Below, one piece after another: positions 27,618-41,360 of a stretch of DNA of 64,000 nucleotides. The notes under the pieces are model-generated. The model saw only the letters and a list, made by a program, of their open reading frames with translations. It was not told the origin of the DNA and ran no database searches. Source of the DNA: Branchiostoma belcheri. Taxonomy: Eukaryota; Chordata; Leptocardii; Amphioxiformes; Branchiostomatidae. The stretch spans positions 2,143,150 to 2,207,149 of the forward strand of contig NW_017804187.1 of the NCBI RefSeq assembly GCF_001625305.1. The letters are read 5' to 3'. Each line of letters opens with the position of its first letter. The first letter of the stretch is position 1. Position numbers and translations under genes: made by a program.

Positions 27618-28648
27618 CTTCTTCTTCCTACACTTCTAGCTCTCGTTCCCAGGATTGTGTGTCAGGCTGAACCATTAAATTTTAGGTATGCTTAACAAGT
27701 TTGACCGATAAAGAAAGCAGTTCATAGATCATTTCATCACAAATAGCAAGTAAATATTATTATACACTATGTATATATTATACAATAAAACTTTTCAAAT
27801 ATCTGTGAATTGACAGAAAAGACTAGAAATTATACTATTACACATCTGTACCCTAGATCAAGAAATGGTCTTTTCCTGCTTAATAAATGCCAGATTTACT
27901 TAGATTTACACTCCTGAAATCCTTTGTTTTTACACTGAAGAGCCAATAACCTACGAAAAACGTATTTTATACTGCAATAAAATGAAAGATATCACTAAGA
28001 AACAAATTTGCTGCAAAATAAGTGTGTAGAGAAAGATTGGGCAATTTGGTTTGCGAACTGGCGACTAGTTTCAGTCTTGCGCTGCTATTTTGTCTGCCGC
28101 GCTGTGATTGGTGAAGCCAACATAAATGCCGCCTTCTGATTGGCTGGGAAGTTTTTGCGCTCTGATTGGTCCGGAATGTGAACTAATCTCTTTCCCAAAC
28201 ATCGCCAATGACGACCCAAAACAGTTAGTGTTTTCCGTGACTTCCGACGTCTACCGGTTTCTATGGGGCGTGTTTGATCAAGTACGCGGCTTCCTTGCCC
28301 TCAAGACAACGCCAGAAGTCATGCCATAATGTCCTGATCCAGGATTGTCTTTCTGTGAGGGAGCAACAATTGGATTTTTCTTCTTTTTTTGCCGGTGACT
28401 TGGCAAGCTCGCCTGAGGGTCCGTGCTAACCCTCAAGAGATTGTCATGCCTTCTTGATGTGTTGTGTTTGTAGTACATGTTTTGGTCAACAGAACCGGGT
28501 CCTCTGCAAAGTCATGAATGTCACGCTGCCGATATTTAGCCAAACAATGGACTTATAAGTGGTTCCAGATCAACATGATTTCCGAGTTATTACCTCCTAA
28601 TTTGCGGCTTTTATCAAGATAAGAGGAGATACGAACAGCAAGACAACC
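27618..28648. promoter_or_regulatory. Divergent ANAPC16/FBXW10 promoter region with three CCAAT boxes
   Basis: The start codons are about 1.03 kb apart. Near the centre are three ATTGG (inverted CCAAT) motifs at 28107-28111, 28139-28143 and 28165-28169, spaced 32 and 26 bp. Clustered CCAAT boxes at about 30-bp spacing are typical NF-Y targets in cell-cycle promoters, which fits an APC/C subunit. The flanking 27660-28020 is A+T-rich with nothing recognisable. Confidence 0.55.
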
Positions 28649-31600
28649 ATGAGACAACCGCCCGACACGACCGAAGTGGTCGAGTTCAACTTGGGAAGAG
28701 CTCCGACTCTTCGCTGTACCTCTGGACAACCTGCTACGACATGCGGCGACTGCGAAGCTTGTCGTCTGGGCGCCACGATCAGCTTTACCCGAGAATGGTT
28801 CCTCCGAGCAGGCGACGCATCCAAACGGAGGTTTCTCCTCGGCCTGCCTCGCCGGTTTCAAAGCGCCCAACTCATGGAATATGTCGTCTCCCTTCTTAGC
28901 CCTCTTCTCTACAAAGACTACACTTATGCACGGTGTAGAACCAACCCTAGTCTACCAGGAGACTCCTCTACTCTTAGTGGAGACAGGGCTCTAAACAGGA
29001 GAGAACTCAGGCAACACATAGCTGACACATGGGCATGGTTTGCCGAAGCGAGTTACTGGAGTAAGGCGAACTATATGCTTGGTGTCATGCAGTTCTGTGA
29101 ACCACAGATGCTGTATTCGCTTGGCACCCAGGCTAGGACTATGCTTCAAGCACAGAAAAATATGGAACCAAAAGGGACAACGGACTGGGAAGGTAAGATA
29201 TTAGGAGAACACTCATATATGCATGTTTGTTTGTGTATTTTTCTTTCTCATGATCGTGACCATAGCCATTCAAAAACGTTTAAACTTAAGAGTCTAAACT
29301 CTAGTACTTTTTATTTTAATGTTAACACACACAAATAAAACTCCTATAGATGTAACGTTATATTATACCCATAAACTAGCTTGGCGTAATGTATGATTAT
29401 ACTCATCATCATAATGATCACTATTATAATGACGTTCATGTCACTAGATTTTTTCAATAATTAATTTGTAGGGAAAGCCATTTAATATCACGTTTTAATA
29501 CGTGATGTGGTGGCAAAAATTTACCTTTACATAAAGCATAGGAGCCTCTCCCTTAATATACTTCGCCGGTGGTCCTCCTGAATTTAATTAGCAGTGCAAT
29601 GTGGCTTCAGTTAGGGCCAAATTTTAGCAAGGCACACGTAGGTTCACCCTGACTCTTTTCGGCAAGTGTGTTGGGCTCTTTAACATGCAGAGATTGGGCG
29701 TCCTAAATAACGAATGCAACTCTTAAGCATCTCTACCATTTTATGAGAGAATTTTTTCCCAGTTAAACTCTACACTGTACCTTGTGGTATATGTCATTTA
29801 CATAACACATGGGTGTCATTTTGTACCCAAATTGCACTTCGTACCATTTTATTGTATAACTATAATCAATCAATTAATCAATAAGAGACCTAGATGCCCT
29901 TATCAAGTAATTGAGGATAAAATTCACAGCTCCTATCTTTGTCAGACCACTTTGACAGAAAGTCAGTAGTAGGTAGACATTTATTTCATTAGTTCAGATC
30001 AACTTTGTTGTTAGCAGTAATGTTAGGGCTAATGTAAAAGAGTTGCAAGCAAGAGAAGCCCTGCAACAGTCACCATGGCTAGGGGCCACACAATGTCTGA
30101 GTCATTGACAGTACAGGCAACTTTGACAGAAAGCCAGAAATGTCTACTCAGGTACTAGAGTAGACATTTATTTCATTAGTTGGGTCAGCTTTGTTGTACA
30201 AGTAGACTTTCATGAATGGAGGGCGTGTAGGGCAAATTAAAACCATCTCCACTGCTTTCACACAGCACGTTTCATTATAGGTAGCCAGGTTTTATTTGAA
30301 GTTCTTGACAGTTCAGTCAAAGCTGCCCAAGAATAGTCTCCACCAGACTCCTTTTGCAGGCTGAATAAATCATAGAAATTGGGATAATTGGCCAAAGAAG
30401 GCTACTTTCTTTGGCCAATTATTCCTTTTTAGGCCAATTTCTCCGATTTATTCTGCCTGCAAAAGGAGTCTGGTGGAGACTAGCCCAAGAAGACCACACA
30501 GGGGACTGAGATTTTTGTCTATGTATGTTAAGGTGGTCACTTTGGATATCTTAATGCTTGTGTCAATGGGAAAAGTTTAGTTAAACCTGGCCAAGAAGAC
30601 CACTTTGGGGACCACTGAGAAAATCTGGTCTGTGTATGTGAACAGGTGGTTGCTATAGACATGGTTCTTAATGCTTGTGTCAATGGGAAAGTTAGATAAC
30701 TTAAAGGGACCAACAGAAAGTGGTCACAATGGTCAGGTGGTCCTTATGTTTGAGGTGGTGGTCACTTGTACTGGTGTAATCATATTGGGTAATTGGATAA
30801 GTGGTCTTCTCAGGTTGGGTAAGGGCTGACCTAGCTTGCTCAGAAAGAAGTACTCAGACTGGAAGCAAACTGAATTGTAAACAACTTTTCCATCTGGTTT
30901 AAAAATTTAGTTTTGAAAACCAAATATTGCGTGCCATACATAGCCAAATAGGGCAGGAATAAAGGGTATTTGCACCAAGTTTTACAAATTAGAATTCACA
31001 ACGCACAACAACATGATGTTAACATACTATATAAATTGCAAGTAAAATGCGGTATTAAGAGCCCAGAAAATCTTGCAGTTGGTGCATCAAATCATTCTCC
31101 AGTCTGTCCTAATTGGGTGTAGGTTGTAGACCACTTGTAAGGTGGTCCTGTGTGTGTTGTGTCACGCCCATGTAGTTTTCTCTGTGTCTTAGCGTAAAAT
31201 ACAGCATTTAGAGTCCTGAAAATCTTGCAATTTGTGCATCAAATCATTCTGCAGTGTCTTTCCTAATTGGGTGTAGGTTGTGGACCACTTGTAAGGTGGT
31301 CCTGTGTGTGTTGTGAACCACTTGTAAGGTGGTCCTCTGTGTTGTGGACCACTTGTACAAGTTGTAAGGTGGTCCAGTGTGTGTTGTGTCACGCCCATGT
31401 GGTTCCCTCTGTGTGTTAGCGACAGCGTGTCAACAGTTCGGACCGGCTTGTGACGTACATGGTATGTGTAATGGCAGGTTATAAATGCCCCCTTTGACAC
31501 CCCAGTTCACTTCTATACCCCATGAATACCTGGTGGACTGACTTACAATAGTGTGTGTGTTGACTTTTTCGTCTTGAGTAAGGGTTAAGATGCTTGTCTA

Positions 31601-34600
31601 TGGCCCCAGATGTGCACACATTTACCTTCATTGAGTACCTGTTTTTCTTGTGGGACAAGAAGTCACCTGAAACTTTGTTTTGGGTAATTTCTTCTTTTGG
31701 GACAAAACATCATGATCACCTAAAACTTTGTTTTGGCTACTTTTACAGGTGAAATATTTTGTGGCTTTCCAAAGACTAACTTAAAGTTTATAGTTTGGGA
31801 AAAAATGTCACCTGAAACTTTGTTTTGGATAATTTCGACAGGTGAAATATTGGGTGGCTTTCCATAACTAAAGACTGGCTTAGTTTTTCTTTCGGACAAA
31901 ACATCAACCCAAACTTTGTTATGGCTACTTTTACTGATGAAATATTGGGTGGCTTTCTATAGATGGATAATAGCTTTTCTTTGAGACAAAACATAATCAA
32001 AATATGCGTGGCTTAAATCCCAGCCTAGCTTAAAGTTTTTAGTTTGGGAAAAAAGTCCTATAAGTTAACCCTGTTATACTTTCACACATGAAATATTGTG
32101 TGGCTGGCTTTAGACTGGCCAGGCTTAATTTTTCTTTTGGAACAAAAAGTCACTTCAGTACTTGACAGGTGAAAAATTGTGTGGCTTTCTAAAGATTAGG
32201 TTGAGAAATTAAGTTTTTCGTTTGGGACAAAACATCACCTAAAACTTCATTACGAGCCTACTTTTACAGGTTATATATTTCTTTCTAAAGATTAGCTAAG
32301 TAGTAAAAGTTTTTCCTTTGGGATTTCACCTAGAAATGCATGACGACCCTACTTTTACAATAACATTGTGAAATATTGTCTGGCTTTCCAAAGACTACTA
32401 CTTAGTAGTTTTTCCTTTTGGGAAAAAGTACTTTTAGTTTTACAGGCTGTATGATGGCTTATTTTTTCAAATTCAAAAGGCAGCAGTAGCTTAAAGTTTT
32501 CCTTTTGTCACCTGAAACTCTATTTTGACCCTACTTTTCACAGAAGTGGAGTATAGCGTGACTGTGTATAGACTGGCTTCTTACAAACACACAGGTTTTT
32601 TTCTAAGAGAGAAAAAGCTCCAGTAATTTTATACGGAAACCAAGACATCTTGGTTTGAAAGCAAACCAACTTTTGCATAATAGTCTGCAACTGTTCTAAG
32701 TTCCCCAAAGAAAGCCTTTTGTATTGGGTTGAATGATTATACATTTTTGTATGAAATTGAATCCCTGTAACTCAGGATACTTGTTATTGTACTTTCCCTG
32801 CAGCCACAATGAGCAAGGACACTTGCAATAACCAAGTGGTCCTTATGAAGAAGTGGCCACTAGTACTAATACTACTAGTAGTACTACAATAATTGTTTAA
32901 ACTATAGTATCATAAGTTAACTTAATAGGCAAATGCATACTCTGGGCTGTTATTTATGAACAAGTGTTACAGTACAAACGTAAATCAATAAAACATTAAT
33001 GAACAAATTTGATAAATCGTCTAATCGAGTACTTGCAAATGACTAATTATCGCAATTAAGGTTAACGATTAACCCAGTGAGTCAATCTGTCAACTGTTAC
33101 AAAAGATAAGATGCTTTGTGCCACCCAGTCTGTTTTTATGGTACCTTATCTTACTAACATTTAGCAAACACACTAAATGGTACACTTGTTGGTTTTGTGT
33201 AGGATCATTTCCTCCGCAATGATTGCTGTAAAGATAAATTTTACCTGTGTAAACAGTATGAATATTTGGAGCATCTATTTTTCTTATGTGCAGTGGTCTA
33301 AAATAACATAACTAATCGTAAAGTCTGATGCATGTATTCTACCCTTTCTTACACCAAATTCATCTATAAAAATACCATCCTGTTCATCTGTAGAACATTA
33401 TTATATGAGATCATTCACTTGTAAGTTTTTTATTCTACAATGTAGTTGCCAAGCTGATCACATAAAGTACTCATTCAATCATTGACAAGAGAAATGCAAA
33501 ACACACAAAACTGATGAGTAACATACTGTATATGTATTGTGCATACATGTATGTCTGTTTGTTTGAACATTTCGTTTACTCATGTCTGTTGTATGACTAA
33601 AAAAAGATTTACCAATTATATACTTTTTACAGATGACGAGTCTTTGGCATCCAGTAACTACACCTACAACACAGAAGAGCATCCGGAACTCTACCTCCTA
33701 ACACAGGCCAACCTGGAATATGCCACGCCTGCCACTCACCCAATAACAGGGGAGGAATTTGACCCCATCGTTGTTAATTACGGGGAAGATGTGTACCTCA
33801 GCGATGATAGTTCTGAGTTTTCCTCGATTGATCCGACCTGTATGGTCCTACCGACTTCGGTCACTGCAACAGCAGGTTTGTTTGTTTGTTTGTTTATTTG
33901 TTTGTCATAACATCCAAAGTGTAGTGGCTCTAGTAACTGTGCTGGCCCTATTAACATACACCATAGTAACGATTGTACAAAGTACATATGTGGCATACAG
34001 GTATATTATCACTCAGAAGTCTTAGTTGTTTAAATTTGACGTTGGGAAAAGCATTTAACACGGGTATAACATGGAAGGAGAGGGATGGGCTCCACCTTCC
34101 AGTACCATGCCTTAGACACAGCCAATGGATTGATAACCCACTTCCCCTATGGCCTCAAAAAGGCTATGGGACTACCTTACCTTTTCCTTACACATACATG
34201 ATGGTTTTGCTGCACTCTAGGCTACTGGAATCTCCAAGCAGATCTTTCAGTGACCACAAAGACAGTGTCAATGGATACTGTCTGTCCAATTTGATATTGT
34301 CTATTTTCCAACCACCAAAAGATCTGCTAGGAGATAAATCTGACTACCTTTACCCTTTCCTTACACATACATGATGGTTTAATTTGCAGGTGTTGCGAAG
34401 TATCGAGACTTCATCAGCGGCCTGCCTGTCCACCTGTCAAAGTACATCCTGGGTTTCCTGGACAGAATCAGCCTGTACAACTGTCTGGCCGTGGGGAAGA
34501 CCTGGAGAGTCCTGGCTGATCAGGTGCAGCAGGAAGAGGAGATTCAGAACCAACTGTGGGAGGAGGTTCTGTTCTACCAGGTTTGTAGACTTTCATCTGT

Positions 34601-37600
34601 GTTGGTAGTTACATGTTTAAAGTTTACTAATCTGTTTAAAGTTAAAACTTTTGATCCAACTCAAAGAAGTCTCTCACCTAGAGCTTTCGACCAGTCACTC
34701 TCACTAGTCTTCCTCAGTAGACTGACCCAGTGAGACTTGTCACATGGTTTTTCTTTGAAGAGGGACATCAACACTGGGTCAAAGGTATTTGATGTTGGCC
34801 CCCATCGTTGTTGAGTGCTCTAGGTGAGTGTTGGATCAGAAGTTTTAACTTTAAACAGGTTAGTAGACTTACTGGTTTGTTTCTTCTTTCAAATTTAAGG
34901 TGGTCTTGTAGGTAGTGTTCACAGTTGATTTAGAATCTGAGGGTTGTGGGTTTATACCCTGTACTTTCAGGGTTCTTCTGCGAGAGGGTGTAACCCAGTC
35001 TATGCCAAGAGAGTTGATGTGGCCGTGCCCATACTTCGCGAGGGAACGTTGGACCCGCTCTCCAACAGTCCCGAGGCGATGGAGGTGGTGACACACAAGG
35101 ATGACTCAAGTTTCCTGACAGCGTATGCCGGTGTCGTGACTCGAACTGTCACCATGGAGGAGAGGAATGTGTACTGTGGTGCCTACAATGTCATGGTGCT
35201 CGCTGACCAGTAAGTGGAGTTATTGATTCAGAATCTCAAGGTTTAGGGTTCAATCCCTTACAGTAAAAAGGTAAAAAGCGTAATGTTGTTTGTAAGCTGC
35301 ACAAGTTTGTAAGGTGTACAGCGGCATCGTGACTCGAACTGTTACTATGGAGGAGCGGAACGTGTACTGCGGTGCCTACAATGTCATGGTGCTCGCTGAC
35401 CAGTAAGTACAGGGCTCGAAATACTCGGTGCATGTGCACCTTACTGCACCCAAGTTTGGAGCTGTGAACTAAATTTTTCTGTAGGTTTACAAATGTCAAG
35501 ATGTTAAATGTATAGTCTTCTCTCCAAATAGAGGAGGAATGCCTGCATTCACGGGTTCTCTGACACGGATGGGTTCTTCTTTTAAATTAGCAGTTCAATC
35601 TATTTGCGGGCCTCTGGTGACTTTTGTTTGGCTTGAAAGTCCAACCTTGGTTTTGCAAACCCTGTTGCAAACACTGCACGGGCGGGTAGCAGTCCCATAA
35701 TAAGTATAATTATAAAAATCATAAATAAATAATTGTATTTCCAGGGATGACCCCCATCGGCGCGTGCACCACGATGGTAAGAAGCTCGTCGCTCTGGGCT
35801 CGGTGGACCGGAAAGTTCGCATCCTGGACGTGATGTCGGGCCGCGAGCACCGGACGCCGATCACGGGCCACGCCGGGTCCATCAAGTGTGTCTACATCAG
35901 TGAGGAGAGAGGGTTTGTGCTGAGCGGGAGTTACGACACCACTGTCAGGTGAGAAACATTAGATTTTGTTTACTCCACAAGTATACAATTACATGCACAA
36001 TCTGATCTGTTTGTCATTAGCATTGTTTTGACTTCTGATTTGTTTTTTGTTTACAGTTTTTTGTATTACTAGAGCTACCAAATTGTACATTGTTTTCTCT
36101 CTGAATATTTATTTATCTTATATGTTTCGGGGAAGACAACAAGTAGAGGCACACAGCCACATGTTTTGTCTCCCTCTCCATTGTGTCGTACTGTAGAGAA
36201 GCCGAATAGAGAAATTGTGAAAGAAATAAAGAAATTACATTGATCCAATACAGTCTACATGATATGAACAATGCTATTAACTACAGAAATTCTGACATTC
36301 AAGTCTCTTTATTTGTAGATGCTGGTCCCTCCAGGCTGGCAGCTGTCTTCGTATCTTCCGCGGCCACCGTGGAACGATCACCTGCATCGACCTGTTCCAA
36401 AACAGGCTGGTTTCCGGGGCCAAGGACAGCCAGGTCAAAGGTCAGAGCAATTCCTGTAAATCTAATGTTGTGTGAAGCATATATTCCTATTAACCCTTGT
36501 CCTGCTGGCATTCTTTACACAATATTTTTCAATAATTTCATGTCTTAATTAGGTCATAGACCCCTGACTTTTTTTGCCCTCCGGAGGCATAGTTACTTCC
36601 ACATTCATTGCGTTTCGCTGCGGTGTGATGCGTTGCACGAGAAATACCCCCAAATTGTACCTATACAGGGTGCTATATAGATGGTACGGTATGTGAAGAA
36701 CAACAATTGTTGGGCTCTGCAGGACAAGGATTGAGCTAGAGCAAGGCTCAAAATACTTTTTCTTGCAAACCTTACAGTTGTTTCCTGCACTTCTGTTCCC
36801 CTGTATGCATCTACTCTGGCCTGTGTTGGTTGTGTTACTCACAGATTCACATTTTTTTGTTTTCCAGTGTGGAACTTTGAAACAGGAAAGTGCCAACGGA
36901 CCTTCAAACACAAGAAGCCCATTTTAGCCGTCGGGGTAAGTTTGACCAAACCATTGCACTTGTTCGCAGGGTCTATGTGTTTTTAGTTCATCCCAAAATT
37001 TGACAAAACTTGCATGTTACATATCTATCTGCCACTGTATCTAAAACAGTTAACATGTGTCTGAGAGATCTTTAGTGCAGCACTCGCCATATATGCACAG
37101 TTTGTTAGATGTACGGGAGTGCATTATATATTACACTGAGGAGCATTGCAGAGAAGATCTCTTTAGACACATTTTCAGGGTGGCAGTGTCCTGGAAGAAT
37201 TATTTTAGGTTGTGAGATTTGCATTTACCAGTATCTATGTATCATGAAAGTTCATCTGTGTTGGTATACTTCATTATGACAAAATGGGCTAGACGTTCTT
37301 GGGCCGGTAGGTAGAACGTTTACCAATAGCCCTTTTTGTCATAATGGTATCTAATTATGTAATTAAATGTTTCAAAGTCATTGATATAGAATGTTTTCTG
37401 TCTGCAGATTCTGGAGGACAGAGTTGTGAGTGGATGTGAAGGGGGGCAGGTCAAAGTGTGGAGTATCTCATCGGCTAGTCTCATCAAGGTATGTACCGGT
37501 ATAGAACAGGCAAAGCTAGGTTTGTGAATAGTTTCATCAGATTGAATAAAGTCACTGAATAAAGAGACGCTGTTTACACAACTAAGAGTTTTGATCAGCC

Positions 37601-40600
37601 ATCGACCAGTTAGAATTGCCCTGAGGAAGGTGACAGATGGCCACTGAAACATCAGCTGAATATACGTCAGTTGGTTGTTTTAAAAAGAGTAAAAGAAACA
37701 CTGGTTGTTGAATAAAGAACCTTCTTATACTGTCTCTTAGCTCACTCTCTCACTCAGTCCAATATCTGGAAGTTGTAGGAGCTGTCTGTCTGTCCACAAA
37801 ATATTCTTTACCTTTGGCAGTCATCGGGCAGTCTGGTCAGCTCTCATCAGGTCTCTTGCCTGCCTGATGAAATTATTCAGGAATTTACATCATACCTTAA
37901 CATTGTCTCCTTATTTGTGCGTAACAGAAGCTGTCCAGTCACCAGGGCCCGGTCACGTGTCTGAAGTTCGACCAATGGCACCTCGTCACCGGCGGGAGGG
38001 ATGGTTACGCGTTCGCCTGGAGCATGATGGGTACTCACAGTCGCTGTCTCACCGCATTCAGACATCCCAGGTAGGTTGTTACGCCACTGAAAAATGGAAG
38101 TATTGTTTTGTGTGAGTGTGTCTGTGTGTGTATGTGTACATTTCCAGATATTTGTAGTCAGCATAACTTCAGAAGGCTTCACCACCTGGCAGCTGTCCTG
38201 TTTACTGTAACAGAAATTTAGACTTTTGTATCTTTTAAGTTTTATGCTGGATATGCTAGGGTTTTGATATTTTTTAGTGGCAGATAGGTTTTTTTGAATG
38301 TTCAGTTGAGCCTTTAGGTGTGTATGTTGTTGGTAATACTATGTAGGACACAGACAGACATACGCGCAAACACATGAAAACTGACTAACAAACTTACACA
38401 CACACATGCAAACTGTCACACACACACACACACATGTACATACACACACACACATGCACACATACATACACATCACACACACACACACACACAGATACAC
38501 ACATTCACACACAGCACAAAGCACTATCAACATCAAATCTGCCATCTCTGATTGCCTGTTTTTTATAACATTACAGAGGAAGCCAGATCCTGTGTCTGCA
38601 GTTCCTGTTCCTAAGAGTGATCACCGGATGCAGCGACGGCAAAATGCGGATCTTTAACCTTTTGAGCGGCGACTGTCTGCGGGTGCTGAGGGGAAACAGC
38701 CACTCTGATGCAATAGACGACATCATTGTGTGTGAAAACAGGTGGGAAGGATGCTCGTGAAATGATACTTGGGAAGAATATTATTGTGTTTCAGTAATCC
38801 TCAGCAGTATGGGTAAGGGGGTGAAGTCTGCCATCTCATGTTTACTTTAAAAGAAAACAAATTGTTTCTGCTCTGTTTCTTCTTCTACAAATGAATAATG
38901 TCAGTGACCTGGACTAGACGTCTGTCACCATGGTAACTGGTGCTGTAGCAGACACCCTGCAATGTTGGATTACATTATGTAGCAAGTGGCAGGACATAGT
39001 TGGAATATATGAATGTGTAAGAATGAACAGAACACATGGTCTCTTTGACAAATTGAAATACTGTCACAGTAATTTGTGAGACTAGACCATGTGAAAGTAA
39101 ACATTATGCATTTGCTTCGCAAATGTTACCTTTCTAAGTTTATTTAACTCAACTTGCCAGTGTGTGGGAAAGGGGGTAAAGTGTGCCATCTCTGATTGCC
39201 TTGTTTTAATCATTGTTTATTCATTTATTTGTTTTTGTTTACAGACTACTGATCAACACGATCAACAACCTGCTTGTGTTCACGTTTGAAGAGATAGAGT
39301 GGGACTACACCCTCGACTCTGACAAGGTGGAGGTCCTGAAGCACCTGAACAACTACAGCGACGCACCTTTTAAACATCACCCCTATGTATTTGTCAGAGG
39401 CCAGCGCATGAGACAGGTAGATACACTTCAGGGCTCAAAGTATTTTTTTTTCTCTATGAAAATCTCTCCAAAGTTTACAGGATAAAAAAATAGAGAGAAA
39501 CCATATTCTTACTAAAATTATCCAACACATATATCAATTAGAACATGCTTTTTTTCATTTTCCACTGCTTCCTAAGAAGAAATCAACCCCCACATTTAAT
39601 TTTGTATTGTAACCTTAATATAGACCCGCAACATAATGTAATCCTCATTGTTTGTCTGACTTGTATACTCATTTGCTTTATGTATACTATCACATTTATA
39701 ATTTCACTTGCAAAGAGCCCATGGGTGCAAACTAGCAATAAACTAATTATTTTAATTATTGGAATGATACAATAACAGGTTGGAGCCTCCAGTGAGAAAG
39801 TGTACCATCGTAGTGACCCTGCATACAGCCCTGTGCGACAACTACCCCACAGTGCTCGAAGTTTCAGCCAACAAAGCCTCTCGAGCGCCAAACGGATTCA
39901 CAGCGCCAAAACTCGCACCACGTCGCAACCCACGCCAACCCTAATCGACATGGAGGAAGACCCTCGACGGGCCGGTTCGCCGCAACCGCCCACCCGGCGC
40001 CGAAGCCCGGACGCTATGAGTAGCCGGCAGAGTTTGTGTCTTCGTGCCCCGGCTACTCCGGCACTGTCGACCGGGGCCGGGGTTCGCCAGGCGGCTGCTG
40101 TGAGAGGTGCTAGCGCTCCAGCCGGGAGTAGGAACGTTTTCTTCGAGTCTCACGACTTGTCACTGTCAGAGATGAAGTCACAGCTCAGGTTAGATTTTTA
40201 TTTATTTTTTTTATTTTTCAATTTTATCTAGGATGTATTTATTCATTTCTGTTTTCAGTAATCAAGTTGACTAAAAAAAATGTGAACAGTTTCATCAGGT
40301 TGGTAAATCACTGAATAAAAAGACTCTTTTTGCACAACCAGGTATTTTCTACAGATGACACGTAGCCTTCTTTTCGGCAATTTGAGGTTCAGAGTGCACA
40401 GTCAAAATTGCCCAGTGAAAGGTGACAGTGACAGTTGTCTGAATAAAACACTTGGTTGTGTTAGAAGGGTCTTTTTATTCAAAATAATCTAATATGTTAT
40501 AATTATAATTGTAATCTTAACTGCACAGGTCACGGCAGAGAATACAGAAGAGCCACCAGCCGTCGCGTGACGAAGTCTTCATGTGCGTGGGCACGATCCA

Positions 40601-41360
40601 CAGCTCCATCAAAGACGGCGAGGCCAACCGGAACATGGTCATCAACTCCTGCGAGATCAACCCCAAGATCGGCAGACCGCAGTCTTCTCCGGCTAAACTT
40701 GCGTCATCGAAAAGGGCTGAAACGGCTGGACAACGGTCTGCTACTAGAGCGTCGACAAGACATCTTAGCATGTCCGTGCCGGCGACGTCGGTGATCACCA
40801 CTCACTTTCAGTCAGTACCGGTAGACACCACTCCGCATTCTGGCATGCATGATACACACGTTGTCGCAACTGTACCTCAGCCTAGTTTGCTGCGCCCTCG
40901 GACGAGTTTGGGCATATCCAGGGACTTGGACGTTGCACAAAATGCATTACATAAACTGTCATCTTCAGACAGACCTAATACAGCCGGCCCCTCAAGAGGC
41001 ACGAATCTTTTCACAACGTCGGCGAAAGCTGCAGAACACGTCCCAATGATTGTGACAAAAACGATTCAAGCACAGCAGCAGAATTTCCTGACAAACTTTC
41101 ACGCCAGGACTACTAGTACCGGTAGTAGGAATCCAGTAGACCCACTGAGAACCAACGTTGCATTCAAACTCAAGACAAACAAGGCTCAGAAACAGTTCGA
41201 AAGTAACATCGTGAAGTCTCAGACCTCTCACACCAGTAACAAGGAAGAGGTGGAAAAACGGAGACAGAGGCGAAGATGGTTGGCAGTCGCGAAGGGACTC
41301 TCCCATCACAATGACATGACGAAAACGGTCAAGAAAACTGCCTACGAGATTGGAGAGTGA
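28649..41360 (+). CDS. FBXW10: F-box and WD-repeat protein, FBXW10-like
   Basis: Predicted substrate receptor of an SCF (Skp1-Cul1-F-box) ubiquitin ligase. Thirteen exons join in phase: 28649-29192, 33633-33875, 34390-34580, 34971-35209, 35745-35948, 36319-36440, 36868-36935, 37408-37488, 37928-38070, 38577-38741, 39245-39416, 39779-40188 and 40529-41360, giving about 1137 residues (human FBXW10 about 1050). Exon 1 has the Cys-rich CxxCxxC region, FTREWF, RRFLLG and WSKANY blocks seen in vertebrate FBXW10. The F-box (about 263-307) contains FISGLPVHLSKYILGFLD. WD40 repeats follow at about 410-690, with phrases such as SGSYDTTVR and CWSLQAGSCL. A long Ser/Arg/Thr-rich, probably disordered C-terminal region (about 725-1137) has no recognised domain. 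The 4.4-kb intron 1 could hide a small extra exon, but none is needed for phase. Confidence 0.93.
30338..30484. mobile_element. Palindromic MITE with ~50-bp arms
   Basis: The left arm (ccaccagactccttttgcagg onward) and the right arm (cctgcaaaaggagtctggtgg) are near-perfect inverted copies, with ggccaatt motifs inverted further in. There is no coding capacity. Confidence 0.8.
31080..31400. repeat. Short tandem cluster with ccacttgtaaggtgg core
   Basis: Four to five occurrences of the imperfect palindrome ccacttgtaaggtgg followed by tcctgtgtgtgttgtg, in two larger blocks that begin attgggtgtaggttg. Each core can form a small hairpin. Confidence 0.75.
31620..32540. repeat. Degenerate tandem array of a ~90-120-bp unit
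   Basis: About eight recognisable units share the ordered phrases ttttggga(c)aaaa, catcacctgaaac, tttgttttggcta, cttttacaggtgaaatattg and tgtggctttc. Units differ by many substitutions and indels, so the array is old. No conserved open frame runs across units. Confidence 0.7.
34229..34340. mobile_element. MITE, aatctccaagcagat family
   Basis: A shorter copy with the left end aatctccaagcagatc and right end gatctgctaggagat, ending about 50 bp before FBXW10 exon 3. Confidence 0.7.
35314..35402 (+). pseudogene. Partial duplicate of FBXW10 exon 4 with its donor
   Basis: Repeats 35121-35209 at an offset of 193 bp and ends at the same ca|gtaag donor. About ten coding differences are seen: seven synonymous and three conservative changes close to the left boundary (Ala/Val, Ala/Ser, Val/Ile). 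An ag directly before it (tttgtaag) would be an in-frame acceptor, though with a weak pyrimidine tract, so an alternative exon is conceivable. Confidence 0.7.

Larger units (their letters stand above)
29193..33632 (+). other. FBXW10 intron 1 with several repeat families
   Basis: No coding exon is seen. It holds a SINE-body fragment (about 29630-29700), a long palindrome (30338-30484), two ~115-bp direct repeats (about 30480-30705), a gtggaccacttgtaaggtgg repeat cluster (31080-31400) and a long degenerate tandem array (31620-32540). The rest is A+T-rich intron. Confidence 0.45.

Noticed and set aside
28126..28329. A 67-codon frame in the ANAPC16/FBXW10 spacer as an upstream exon
   Set aside because: The FBXW10 start in the next exon aligns well with the vertebrate N-terminus, and this frame covers the CCAAT-box promoter region.
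36549..36911. Minus-strand open frame across an FBXW10 intron
   Set aside because: It includes the complement of FBXW10 exon 7 and intron sequence. No independent support.
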